Assembly (NCBI GenBank): GCA_002320555.1
Contig: DCJV01000148.1
Span: forward strand, 12,283-34,048
Direction: 5' to 3'
Source of the DNA: Ruminococcaceae bacterium UBA1691
GTDB lineage: Bacteria; Bacillota; Clostridia; Oscillospirales; Acutalibacteraceae
DNA: 21,766 nt
The notes under the pieces are model-generated. The model was not told where the DNA came from and ran no database searches. It worked only from the letters and a program-made list of their open reading frames with translations. The number at the start of each line of letters is the position of its first letter. The stretch's first letter is position 1. The position numbers were made by a program, and so were the translations under genes. This document shows, piece by piece, positions 7,705-15,393 of this stretch.

Positions 7705-8571
7705 TCAATTTAAAATTTCAGACAGGTTTTCAACGATTTTCTGCGCGACGTCGGGCTTATTCATCGTGTAAAGATGGATACCCTTCACCCCGTTGGCAAG
7801 CAGATCGATAATCTGGTCGGTCGCATAGGCGATCCCCGCCTGCTTGAGCGCGGCCGGATTGTCGCCGAAGCGGTCGAGAATCGAGCGGAATTTCGGCGTG
7901 AGCGTCGTCCCCGCCAAGGCACAGATGCGCTTGATCTGCCGCCCGCTCGTTACCGGCATCACGCCCGCGATGACGGGCACGTCGATTCCCACGCGCAGCG
8001 CACGGTACAGGAAGCTGTACAATACATTATTATCAAAAAACATCTGTGTAATCAGGAAGTCGCAGCCACAGTCCACTTTTGCCTTTAAATGCTCCAAATC
8101 CGCCACATTGCTCGCGCACTCCACATGCCCCTCCGGATAACATGCGGCCCCGATGCAGAAATCTCCGCGGGACTTGATCTCTTCAATCAGCTGATAGGCA
8201 TATTTATAATATCCAGCCTCTGGGAACTCCATGCCGTCCGGGATATCGCCGCGCAGAGCCAGCACATTTTGAATCCCCTTCTCATGAAGCTCGCCGATGA
8301 GCCGAGCCACTTCCGCTCTGGAGGAGGAGACGCAGCTCAGGTGCGCGAGAGCTGTGGTACTGCATTCCTTCTGGATAAAGGAGGCGATATTAATGGTATT
8401 CTGGGAGGTTCCTCCGCCAGCGCCATAGGTAACGCTCATAAAATCGGGATTGTGTCGGGAAAGGGCGGAAACTGCATCCTGTACCGGCTGAAAGGGCACC
8501 CCGGGCTTCGGTGGAAACACCTCAAAGGAGAGGGTCACGTCCTTTTGTTGCAAACATTCGCGAATCAGCAT
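7705..8571 (-). CDS. metF: Methylenetetrahydrofolate reductase
   Basis: A 288-residue MetF, the normal bacterial length. It reduces 5,10-methylene- to 5-methyl-tetrahydrofolate, the methyl donor for the methionine synthase encoded immediately downstream. Recognised segments include TLSFEVFPPKPG near the N-terminus, SVTYGAGGGTSQNT (about 46-59), LALRGDIPDG (about 109-118), the CDFLITQMFFDN block and PVIAGVMPV. The TIM-barrel binds FAD. The start ATG at 8571 has AAAGGAAG upstream, preceded by a leader of about 65-70 bases from a consensus promoter. No S-box, cobalamin or other riboswitch pattern was recognised in that leader. There is no second electron-transfer subunit (MetV) beside it. Confidence 0.95.
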   Translation of the reverse strand: MLIRECLQQKDVTLSFEVFPPKPGVPFQPVQDAVSALSRHNPDFMSVTYGAGGGTSQNTINIASFIQKECSTTALAHLSCVSSSRAEVARLIGELHEKGIQNVLALRGDIPDGMEFPEAGYYKYAYQLIEEIKSRGDFCIGAACYPEGHVECASNVADLEHLKAKVDCGCDFLITQMFFDNNVLYSFLYRALRVGIDVPVIAGVMPVTSGRQIKRICALAGTTLTPKFRSILDRFGDNPAALKQAGIAYATDQIIDLLANGVKGIHLYTMNKPDVAQKIVENLSEILN

Positions 8572-8646
8572 CTTTCTTCTTCCTTTCAGGCGGTTTCGGT
8601 GGAAGCCGCCCTTGTCAAGCGTCTATGTTTATCATGAATGTAATTT

Positions 8647-8675
8647 ATTATACCGAGTGTTTCTCAATTTTACAA
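8647..8675 (-). promoter_or_regulatory. Promoter of metF-metH
   Basis: On the minus strand TTGTAA (8670-8675) is followed after exactly 17 bases by a perfect TATAAT (8647-8652). This predicts transcription starting near 8640 with a leader of about 65-70 bases. The leader contains an imperfect GGCGG/CCGCC hairpin near 8589-8610 that looks too weak and simple for a riboswitch. Confidence 0.8.
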
Positions 8676-8702
8676 GCCACAATTCAAGATGCCCTGCAGG
8701 CA

Positions 8703-8732
8703 TTGACAAGGTGAATACAGGAATGGTAACAT
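8703..8732 (+). promoter_or_regulatory. Promoter of the GH98-like gene
   Basis: A consensus TTGACA (8703-8708) is followed after 18 bases by TAACAT (8727-8732). The leader carries the small palindrome GGGGAGTTCCCC (8750-8761) directly ahead of AAGGAG (8765-8770), which is 8 bases from the ATG at 8779. The palindrome could modulate translation but may be chance. Confidence 0.6.
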
Positions 8733-8778
8733 CAACATAGAAAAGCTTAGGGGAGTTCCCCAAAAAGGAGCGGTATGT

Positions 8779-11226
8779 ATGCGAAAGGACCCGGAAAAAA
8801 GGCAAATGGGGAAGGAAAATCGAAAAAAACGGCTTACTGCGATCGTATCCATCTGCGTCTCTGTAGCCATTGTGATCGCCGCGATCGCTGGCACGATTGC
8901 CTACACGATGACCAATCAGCTCCCGCAGGATGAAAAGCAGCTCTCTGCACGCGAGAGAGAGGTGCTTCTCAAGACTTTTACGCCCGTTTCATCTGGGGAA
9001 AAAAAGCCGCTGAAACGCGTGATTGACAATACTCATCCGCTCAATCTGGTCAATTATTATGGAGACGAACCGCTTGTAACGCTCTGGAATTCGATCCCGG
9101 AGAACCAGCGGCCCTACACGGTGCTCCTGCTCATTCCGGGCCACACGCTCCTGCCCGGAAGCGACGAAGCGCTTGCATGGCTTGAAAAGACCGCCGATGA
9201 GTGCGAGGAAAACCAGATCCCCTATGCCATTCAGAATATCAACGGGGAATACCAGATGGAGGAGCGCATTCCAATCGCCTGGCTGGAGGAGCGCTTTGCA
9301 AGCCGTCACAGCTATTTCTATGGGCTCAACGCCGCCGAACTCTACAATGGCGTGATCTGGCGCGGCGAGGTGGAGAGCAATCATTCCCAATACATCATCG
9401 ACTGCATCAATCTCGCTGCCAAATACGGCGCATTCTTCTTCTGGACCGACACCAATATGAACTACGACAACGGCATGATACTCGAATGGTTTGAGAAAAA
9501 CGAGGCGTTTTATTCAGCTTTTAAAAACAATGCGGAAAATATTGTGCTGATGAACAAGGAGTCGTACGGGAACCCCTCCTCCTATTCCGTCATGCAGGGC
9601 CTGTGGCTGGCGGGCCTAGTTGGGAACTGGGGCGTGGCGTCCGACTGGTGGCACTGGCAGGTGGATGGCGATAAAAAATCGCTGTTCGGTGAATATGATC
9701 GGTATGTCGACGACGAGTGGGACCTGATTCTCTCCTATCCGGAAAACATGTACGTCCAATCCATGATGCTCGTGATGAGCTGCGGCGGCACCTGCTTCAA
9801 AGCGGAGGCGCCGAATTTCTCCACCTCCAACGGCGGAAAGCCAATTGCAGGCTTCCAGTACGGAATCGCCCCGCTCTTCGACGCGATTCTCAGCGGAGAG
9901 ATCACGATTCCAAGCAGAGAGGATGTTTTGAAGGAAACGCCCGCCGCTGTGTTGGGCCGCGCGAATTACCCGGATTTCAACTATAACCTGAAGGAATCAA
10001 ACCTGTACCCTTCCACCGGACGCTACCGTATTCTTCCCTTGCTTCCCTCCAACCTGCGCGAGGCGGAACGGGAGCTATTTTCTCAAAACGGCATCCTTCT
10101 GATCGATCAGGAGAAGGATCAAGCCTATTATGACAATCTGTTTCCGGAGCAGGCACAGGGCGATACCTACGCCATGCGGACGAAGGATCAATGGTATTTT
10201 ATCAACAACCTGGAAAATACAAAAGGTGAAAAAACGGCCGCGATGACGCCCATTTACAGCAACGCTTCCACCTTCTCTATCACGGCACAGGAGCATACCT
10301 CGGCAATTGTCACGGAAAAGAAGGACCGCCTCTCCTTCTACCTTTCCAATTACCGCACGGATAAGGGAGAGATGATCAAAGCTGTTACGCCGGAAACCCG
10401 CAAGGAGAAAAGCTGGGTGCAAATCTGCGGAGACCATATGACGCTCGACGAACACGGAAACCCGATTGGGCTCGACGACAGCCAGACGCGCGAAACCACG
10501 ATCACCGTAACGGGCACATTCAACGGTGGCGCGCCGAAGCTGATCCTGCGAAGCGATATGGAGGGCGGGGCACAAACGCGACCCTTCACCCATACCACGA
10601 AATGGGATCCGGATACACAGACGTTGACAGTCGTCGTCCGGCACAATGGGGTCGTGAAGTTGGATATCCTACTCGATCAGGCGGATCATGACCTGACGCT
10701 CAACGAGCGGAAGCCGCTTGATGCGGACGAAACGTCTATCGCATCCTCTCTATCCACGACCGCGCTGCAAAAGACGGTCGACAGCTGTATCATCGATGCG
10801 GGAAGGCAGTATATCGATAATTCGTATCTTACTTTTCAAAGCGCTCTGGAGCGTGCCAAAGTAATCCTTTCACAAGGTGCATCCTCACAACAGGAGGTCG
10901 ATGATGCACAGCATGCGCTGGAAAGCGCATACCGCGGCCTAGTGCCCATTTCGGAATATGTCTCCCTGCTCAGAGAGGTGATCTCCATGGACCTCACAGG
11001 CTATTCGCAGGATGCAATCGACAAGCTTTGGCTTTCCTTCGATGCGCTTTTGCGCGAGGTGCTCTCCAACCAAATCTATGTGGCGGGCCGTAGCAACGAG
11101 CTGCAATATAAATCTGTATACCGGGATAGGGAATTCCAAAAGAAGGAGAAGCAGCAGGCGCTGGAGGAGAAATATGCCGCTTTGCGGCAGGCCAGGAATG
11201 GCCTTTTGGATACAAAGACCTTTTAA
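8779..11226 (+). CDS. Membrane-anchored GH98-like glycoside hydrolase with C-terminal FIVAR-like repeats
   Basis: An 815-residue protein. Residues 1-19 are strongly basic, then one membrane span (about 20-43) without a lipobox or clear cleavage site, so it is probably a signal anchor with everything after it outside. Residues about 80-400 look like the glycoside hydrolase family 98 catalytic domain: WNSIPENQRPY (103-113), a string of acidic residues around GEYQMEERIP (156-165), ELYNGVIWRGEVES (187-200), KYGAFFFWTDTN (215-226) and GLWLAGLVGNWGVASDWWHW (274-293). About 405-640 resembles the GH98 C-terminal beta domain, starting near YRILPLLPSNL. Residues about 661-722 match the FIVAR pattern and about 725-812 look like a second, divergent copy. 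Known GH98 enzymes are endo-beta-galactosidases or xylanases; the substrate here is unknown, and family assignment is from memory of motifs. It is followed by envelope glycosyltransferase genes. Confidence 0.6.
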   Translation: MRKDPEKRQMGKENRKKRLTAIVSICVSVAIVIAAIAGTIAYTMTNQLPQDEKQLSAREREVLLKTFTPVSSGEKKPLKRVIDNTHPLNLVNYYGDEPLVTLWNSIPENQRPYTVLLLIPGHTLLPGSDEALAWLEKTADECEENQIPYAIQNINGEYQMEERIPIAWLEERFASRHSYFYGLNAAELYNGVIWRGEVESNHSQYIIDCINLAAKYGAFFFWTDTNMNYDNGMILEWFEKNEAFYSAFKNNAENIVLMNKESYGNPSSYSVMQGLWLAGLVGNWGVASDWWHWQVDGDKKSLFGEYDRYVDDEWDLILSYPENMYVQSMMLVMSCGGTCFKAEAPNFSTSNGGKPIAGFQYGIAPLFDAILSGEITIPSREDVLKETPAAVLGRANYPDFNYNLKESNLYPSTGRYRILPLLPSNLREAERELFSQNGILLIDQEKDQAYYDNLFPEQAQGDTYAMRTKDQWYFINNLENTKGEKTAAMTPIYSNASTFSITAQEHTSAIVTEKKDRLSFYLSNYRTDKGEMIKAVTPETRKEKSWVQICGDHMTLDEHGNPIGLDDSQTRETTITVTGTFNGGAPKLILRSDMEGGAQTRPFTHTTKWDPDTQTLTVVVRHNGVVKLDILLDQADHDLTLNERKPLDADETSIASSLSTTALQKTVDSCIIDAGRQYIDNSYLTFQSALERAKVILSQGASSQQEVDDAQHALESAYRGLVPISEYVSLLREVISMDLTGYSQDAIDKLWLSFDALLREVLSNQIYVAGRSNELQYKSVYRDREFQKKEKQQALEEKYAALRQARNGLLDTKTF

Positions 11227-11363
11227 AGGAGGAAATCCGTCCATCAAATCTAAAAATAAGATTATGGGCCGCTTCCTGATGAATCGAAATGGCACAAGAC
11301 CGGTCGTGAGTGTTCCACTGAAACTAACCGCCTTTCTGCCTGTCATCAGCAATGCCAGCTTAT

Positions 11364-11392
11364 TTGACCTTTTAGAAATTGCATGCTATACT
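11364..11392 (+). promoter_or_regulatory. Promoter of the glycosyltransferase-DUF6020 pair
   Basis: TTGACC (11364-11369) is followed by a 17-base spacer and TATACT (11387-11392), close to consensus. It gives the two downstream genes their own transcription start, about 60 bases before the ATG at 11452, so they need not depend on the GH98-like gene. No terminator was seen between 11226 and this promoter, so read-through is also possible. Confidence 0.75.
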
Positions 11393-11451
11393 AAACTAAA
11401 ATTTTGGGAACAGATTTTATGACATTTTATTTTTAGGAGGAATTGGGGAAA

Positions 11452-12381
11452 ATGAGAAAAATCGCAGTATTGGTCCCCTGTTACAATGAAGAACTGACAA
11501 TTGCCAATGTCATTGAGGATTTTCATCAGCATTTACCGGAAGCAGATATCTATGTATATGATAACAACTCTTCCGATAAAACGGCGCAAATCGCGCTGGA
11601 GCATGGCGCAATTGTCGTGCCCGAATTTCAGCAGGGCAAGGGAAACGTTGTGCGCAGCATGTTCCGCGATATTGAAGCGGACTGTTACATCATGGTCGAC
11701 GGTGACGACACGTATCCGGCTGAAGACGCCGTCAAGGTTGCGCAGCTCGTCCTGGACGGGAAGGCGGAAATGGCCATCGGCGACCGGCTCTCCAGCACCT
11801 ATTTTACGGAGAACAAACGGCCGTTTCATAATCTGGGAAACAAGATGGTGCGCGGACTGATCAATTTCATCTTCCAAAGCGACGTCAAGGATATCATGAC
11901 CGGCTGCCGCGCATTCAGCCGCCGTTTCGTCAAAAGCTTCCCGGTGCTCTCCACGGGCTTTGAGATCGAGACGGAGATGACCATCCATGCCCTTGACAAA
12001 AATCTTGCCATCCGCGAAATCCCGATCGGATACCGCGACCGTATGGAGGGCAGCGTCTCTAAGCTCAACACCTTTTCCGACGGCTTTAAGGTTTTGAAAA
12101 CGATTTTCCGGCTGTTCCGTGAATATAAGCCGCTCCAATTTTTCGGCCTGTTTGCCCTGATTCTGGCCATTCTCGCGATCGTATTCTTTATTCCTGTTTT
12201 GATCGACTATTTCAAAACCGGCCTGGTACCGCGCTTTCCAACCCTGATCGTATCCTGCTTCAGCGCAATGTGCGCCCTGCTCTCCTTCAGCTGCGGGCTG
12301 ATCCTGGATTCAATCCGGACAAAACACCGCCAGATGTTTGAGCTCTATCTGTATCTGCAAGAAAAAGAGAGAAAGGATTAA
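11452..12381 (+). CDS. DPM1-type family 2 glycosyltransferase with two C-terminal membrane spans
   Basis: A 309-residue GT-A enzyme. The N-terminal fold starts MRKIAVLVPCYNEE. The metal/nucleotide motif is DGDD at 83-86 (in IMVDGDDTYPAEDA), with GFEIETEMTIHA (169-180) and IPIGYRDR (190-197) typical of polyprenyl-phosphate glycosyltransferases. Two hydrophobic segments (about 229-252 and 264-286) anchor the C-terminus. The likely reaction moves a sugar from a nucleotide donor to a polyprenyl phosphate on the cytoplasmic side, supplying a lipid-linked donor. An in-frame TTG at 11443 is rejected as the start, because AGGAGG (11435-11440) lies only 2 bases from it but 11 bases from the ATG at 11452. 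The next gene starts 6 bases after the stop, so it is a clear operon partner and candidate user of the lipid-linked sugar. The sugar is unknown. Confidence 0.88.
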   Translation: MRKIAVLVPCYNEELTIANVIEDFHQHLPEADIYVYDNNSSDKTAQIALEHGAIVVPEFQQGKGNVVRSMFRDIEADCYIMVDGDDTYPAEDAVKVAQLVLDGKAEMAIGDRLSSTYFTENKRPFHNLGNKMVRGLINFIFQSDVKDIMTGCRAFSRRFVKSFPVLSTGFEIETEMTIHALDKNLAIREIPIGYRDRMEGSVSKLNTFSDGFKVLKTIFRLFREYKPLQFFGLFALILAILAIVFFIPVLIDYFKTGLVPRFPTLIVSCFSAMCALLSFSCGLILDSIRTKHRQMFELYLYLQEKERKD

Positions 12382-12387
12382 AGCGCT

Positions 12388-14241
12388 ATGACGAAAATGA
12401 CACGCTCTCAGCCGATCACGGAACTTCCGGCACCAGTGCGCACGGTACTGTTTTTCCTCTTGGCCTGCATTTCGACCATGGCGGCAGCACTCTTTTTGGA
12501 GCTGAGTGTGGCCAGCAGCGCTTGCCTGTTTCTCCTGATCGGTATCTTCTGCTTTTATAATAAATATGGGTTTCAATCGACAAGACAAATTCAGATCCTT
12601 GCCCTGATTTCCTCAGCAGCATGCACAATATCTGCTATTTTAGGTAGATATAGTAAATATGATAACCTTTTCTACGGCATCCAGATGAAGGATTTCCGGA
12701 ACAGTCCGATGCAACAGAAGCTGCTGACCGTTTTTATCGCTGCCGGACTTTTCATCTTCTTCTATTTCTTTTTTCAGCGTCTGTACGAATACGGCGGTAA
12801 ATTTACAATCAACCGCACCAAGGCGCAGCCTATGGAAAACTGGGCCGTCTTCCTGTGCAGCTTCCTGATGATTTTGATCTGCTGGTTGCCCTATTTTCTC
12901 GCCTATTTTCCCGGCATTCTGTCCAACGATTCCGTGTGGCAGATGGATCAGGTGCTTGGTATCCGGCCTTACAGCAATCACCATCCCTTCACGCACACCA
13001 TGATCATCAAGCTGTTATACACGATCGGACATGCTATTTTCGGAACGGTGAGCGGCGGAATCGCCACCTACACCTTCTTCCAGATGACGGTCATGGCTCT
13101 GATCTTTTCCTATCTGATCTATACAATTTATCATCAGGGCGCCAAAACGGGCTGGTGTATTGCGGTACTTGCCTATTTTGCGCTGGTTCCCTTCCACGCG
13201 ATGTACAGCATTACGATGTGGAAGGATATTCTATTCGGCGGCGTCGTGCTGCTGTTTGTGATTTCCATCTGGAAGCTGCTGACCAAATATCGCAGGGGAG
13301 AACCCATCTGGCCGGTCCTGCCCATGTTCGCCATAACCGGCATCTTCGTGAGCCTGTTGCGCACAAACGGCTTTCTGGCATTCCTGCTCTGCATCCCGTT
13401 TGTCGTCATTATGCTGCGCAAACATTGGCTGCCCGTACTGGCCTCCGGCATTGTGAGCGTCATTGTGGTGTTAACGGTGCTGGGGCCGGTGATGTCCGCC
13501 TTCCAGGTGATTCCGGTCGATACGGTGGAGGCACTCTCCATCCCGCTGCAGCATATCTCCCGTATGATCGCCGACGATAAGCTGCTGACGCAGGAGCAGA
13601 CCGAGCTGATCGAAAAGCTCGCGCCTGTCGAAGAGATCAAAGAGGCCTACCGCCCCAATATCTCCGATCCGGTAAAAAATCTGATCCGCCGTTATAACAA
13701 TCAGCAGGCCTTTTCTGAATACAGATGGGAATATATCAAGCTCTGGGTCAGCCTCGCGCTGAAATACCCCGGAGAAATCATCAAGGCACAGGCCGATCAG
13801 ACCTATGGCTACTGGTATCCGGACGTCCAATATTGGAACGTGTGTACGTATATTGTGGATAATGATTTCGGCATCTCAACCACGCCGCTGATCGGCGGCC
13901 CTGTCTACAATATGGTCCGCAATGCCGCTACGAGCTACCGGACGATTCCGATCTATGGAATGGTATGGAGCATCGGTCTGAATATGCTCGCTGTTTTCGC
14001 GCTCGGCGCCGTCTGCATCGTAAAGCGGAAGGCCTGGCTGCTGACGGCCTTTATTCCAACCGTCGCTGTATTTCTGACGCTGATGATCGCCACGCCGGTC
14101 TATGCGGAATTCCGTTATATCTACTGCCTGTTTACGACCCTGCCGTTCCTTGCAAGTATTACCTTCCTTACGCCGCAAAAGCCCCGTAAGGAACCGAACA
14201 TTCAAAAGGAGCCGGAGCAACAGGCGGAAAGTGCCGGCTAA
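12388..14241 (+). CDS. DUF6020-like polytopic membrane protein, possible GT-C glycosyltransferase
   Basis: A 617-residue membrane protein with about twelve or more hydrophobic spans. A conserved-looking block holds FPGILSND (174-181), Gln-Met-Asp-rich VWQMDQVLG, then NHHPFTHT (197-204), and further on MWKDILFG (277-284). These match what I recall of the DUF6020 family. Placement of an acidic residue (Asp181) just after a span in an outward loop, with a His/Asn cluster, resembles GT-C enzymes that use lipid-linked sugars, but that is inference. Residues about 385-490 form a long soluble loop, and the C-terminal tail is hydrophilic (RKEPNIQKEPEQQAESAG). The gene starts 6 bases after the DPM1-type gene, which could make its donor, and ends at a terminator. 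No acceptor can be named. Confidence 0.7.
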   Translation: MTKMTRSQPITELPAPVRTVLFFLLACISTMAAALFLELSVASSACLFLLIGIFCFYNKYGFQSTRQIQILALISSAACTISAILGRYSKYDNLFYGIQMKDFRNSPMQQKLLTVFIAAGLFIFFYFFFQRLYEYGGKFTINRTKAQPMENWAVFLCSFLMILICWLPYFLAYFPGILSNDSVWQMDQVLGIRPYSNHHPFTHTMIIKLLYTIGHAIFGTVSGGIATYTFFQMTVMALIFSYLIYTIYHQGAKTGWCIAVLAYFALVPFHAMYSITMWKDILFGGVVLLFVISIWKLLTKYRRGEPIWPVLPMFAITGIFVSLLRTNGFLAFLLCIPFVVIMLRKHWLPVLASGIVSVIVVLTVLGPVMSAFQVIPVDTVEALSIPLQHISRMIADDKLLTQEQTELIEKLAPVEEIKEAYRPNISDPVKNLIRRYNNQQAFSEYRWEYIKLWVSLALKYPGEIIKAQADQTYGYWYPDVQYWNVCTYIVDNDFGISTTPLIGGPVYNMVRNAATSYRTIPIYGMVWSIGLNMLAVFALGAVCIVKRKAWLLTAFIPTVAVFLTLMIATPVYAEFRYIYCLFTTLPFLASITFLTPQKPRKEPNIQKEPEQQAESAG

Positions 14242-14274
14242 GGGTTTACGCATCAAAAACAAGTGAAACGCGCA

Positions 14275-14316
14275 GGCCCGGAAACCAACTATATGGCTTC
14301 CGGGCCCTTTTCTTTT
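14275..14316 (+). terminator. Intrinsic terminator after the DUF6020-like gene
   Basis: GGCCCGGAA (14275-14283) pairs with TTCCGGGCC (14298-14306). Two further pairs follow a single mismatch, around an 8-base loop. CTTTTCTTTT follows at 14307-14316. It lies about 35 bases after the stop codon. Confidence 0.8.
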
Positions 14317-14495
14317 GCCCCTTTTTCGGCTTAAAAAAGGAAATCGAAAATATTCATATAGGAATTGGGAATCAATGCGCACCGGAAAGCACAACAGCCA
14401 ATCCCAGCCATTTACAGCGCGGTCAACCTGCTTTTCGCCCTGTTCCGGGAATACTAAAGTATGATTTTGCATGCAAAAAAGAAAGGATGGGTCAT
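14317..14495. other. Intergenic stretch before the SDR gene
   Basis: No convincing gene is seen. A 29-codon frame beginning at 14374 has no clear ribosome site and no recognisable product. A TATGAT hexamer at 14460-14465 could be a -10 for the SDR gene, but the bases 17 upstream (GCCCTG) are not a -35. A GAAAGGATGG ribosome site precedes the SDR start. Confidence 0.5.
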
Positions 14496-15287
14496 ATGAA
14501 AGCTTTGATTACCGGAGCAAGCTCCGGAATCGGAAGGGATATCGCACATGTCCTCGGCTCGATGGGGTGCGAGCTGATCCTGGTGGCACGCCGGGAGGAG
14601 CGCATGGAGGAGCTGAAAAGTAAGCTTCCCGTGCAGACGCAGATCATCTGCGCAGACCTCTCCTCCGAACGGGAATGCTTTTCCCTTTACGAGCAAGTAA
14701 GGGATGAGCAGATCGATATCCTGGTCAATAACGCTGGCTTCGGCGTGTTTGGCGCCTTTGATAAAACGGACCTGACGGAGGAATTAAAGCTCATTGATAC
14801 CAATATTCGCGCCGTACACATCCTGACGAAGCTATTCTTGAAAGATTTTTGCGCGCGGGATTCCGGTTATATTCTCAACGTATCCTCGGCCTCCGCCTTT
14901 GCGCCGGGGCCGCTGATGGCGGCCTATTATGCGTCAAAGGCTTACGTCCTGCATCTGACGCTCGCCATCTGGAAGGAGTTGCAGCACCAGCACAGCCGCG
15001 TCTCGATCAGCGTTCTGTGCCCCGGCCCTGTAGACACGGAATTCAACCGGAAAGCAGATGTCACCTTTGCGCCGCCGAGCAAGCCAAGCTACCAGATTGC
15101 CAATTATGCCGTGCGGCAGATGCTTGCACACAAAATGCTGATCGTGCCTGGCGTTTCAATGAAACTTGCCAAATTTTCGGCGCGGTTGCTGCCGGAGCGC
15201 GCGATCCTGGCGGTCAGCTATCATCTACAGCACAGGCGGCAGCCGAAACAGACTGCTTTCAAAGAGGGGCCCATCCGTACAAGCTAA
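14496..15287 (+). CDS. Short-chain dehydrogenase/reductase (classical SDR)
   Basis: A 263-residue classical SDR. The Rossmann cofactor motif TGASSGIG is at 6-13 and NNAG at 78-81. The catalytic triad reads Ser131 with Tyr144 and Lys148 (YYASK). Arg residues after the second strand (VARREER, 30-36) favour NADP(H). The later CPGPVDTEF segment (around 173-181) is the usual PG motif. The ATG at 14496 is preferred over the in-frame ATG at 14487, because the GAAAGGA ribosome site (14481-14487) overlaps the latter. It stands alone between terminators. Substrate is not predictable; the family includes DltE/YqjQ-like oxidoreductases. Its stop codon lies directly beside the hairpin at 15291-15334, which is built to stop minus-strand transcription. 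Confidence 0.9.
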   Translation: MKALITGASSGIGRDIAHVLGSMGCELILVARREERMEELKSKLPVQTQIICADLSSERECFSLYEQVRDEQIDILVNNAGFGVFGAFDKTDLTEELKLIDTNIRAVHILTKLFLKDFCARDSGYILNVSSASAFAPGPLMAAYYASKAYVLHLTLAIWKELQHQHSRVSISVLCPGPVDTEFNRKADVTFAPPSKPSYQIANYAVRQMLAHKMLIVPGVSMKLAKFSARLLPERAILAVSYHLQHRRQPKQTAFKEGPIRTS

Positions 15288-15334
15288 AAAAGGGCGCATT
15301 GCAAAATGTAAAAACAAACATTTTGCAACGCGCC
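15285..15334 (-). terminator. Intrinsic terminator of the rqcP-side operon
   Basis: An 18-base stem (15291-15308 with 15317-15334, 8-base loop). The one imperfect pair is G-U in minus-strand RNA and A-C in plus-strand RNA. A TTTTTT tract follows only on the minus strand (15285-15290), whereas plus-strand sequence after the hairpin is ATCCTGTCTG. It therefore serves minus-strand transcripts coming from rqcP and the small ORF, though it may slow transcription from the SDR gene too. Confidence 0.85.
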
Positions 15335-15393
15335 CATCCTGTCTGCCTATGGATGCGTTTTGCAACAGAAAACCTTCTGCCCATCTCTTCTAA

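Noticed and set aside
8588..8612. Hairpin in the metF leader considered as part of a riboswitch
   Set aside because: It is a single short stem with a mismatch in metF-sense RNA, and no conserved SAM, cobalamin or T-box core sequence is present.
8750..8761. GGGGAGTTCCCC palindrome before the GH98-like gene as a terminator or operator
   Set aside because: The stem is only four pairs with a four-base loop and no T-tract follows. It is too short to claim as an element.
11264..11422. 52-codon plus-strand frame between the GH98-like and glycosyltransferase genes
   Set aside because: The AAAGGAGG site is about 31 bases from its ATG, the product looks random, and a strong promoter for the next gene lies inside it. 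Recorded as a finding, not a gene.
11443..11451. TTG at 11443 as the start of the DPM1-type transferase
   Set aside because: AGGAGG ends only 2 bases before it, while the ATG at 11452 has an acceptable distance and begins the conserved MRKIAVLVPCYNE.
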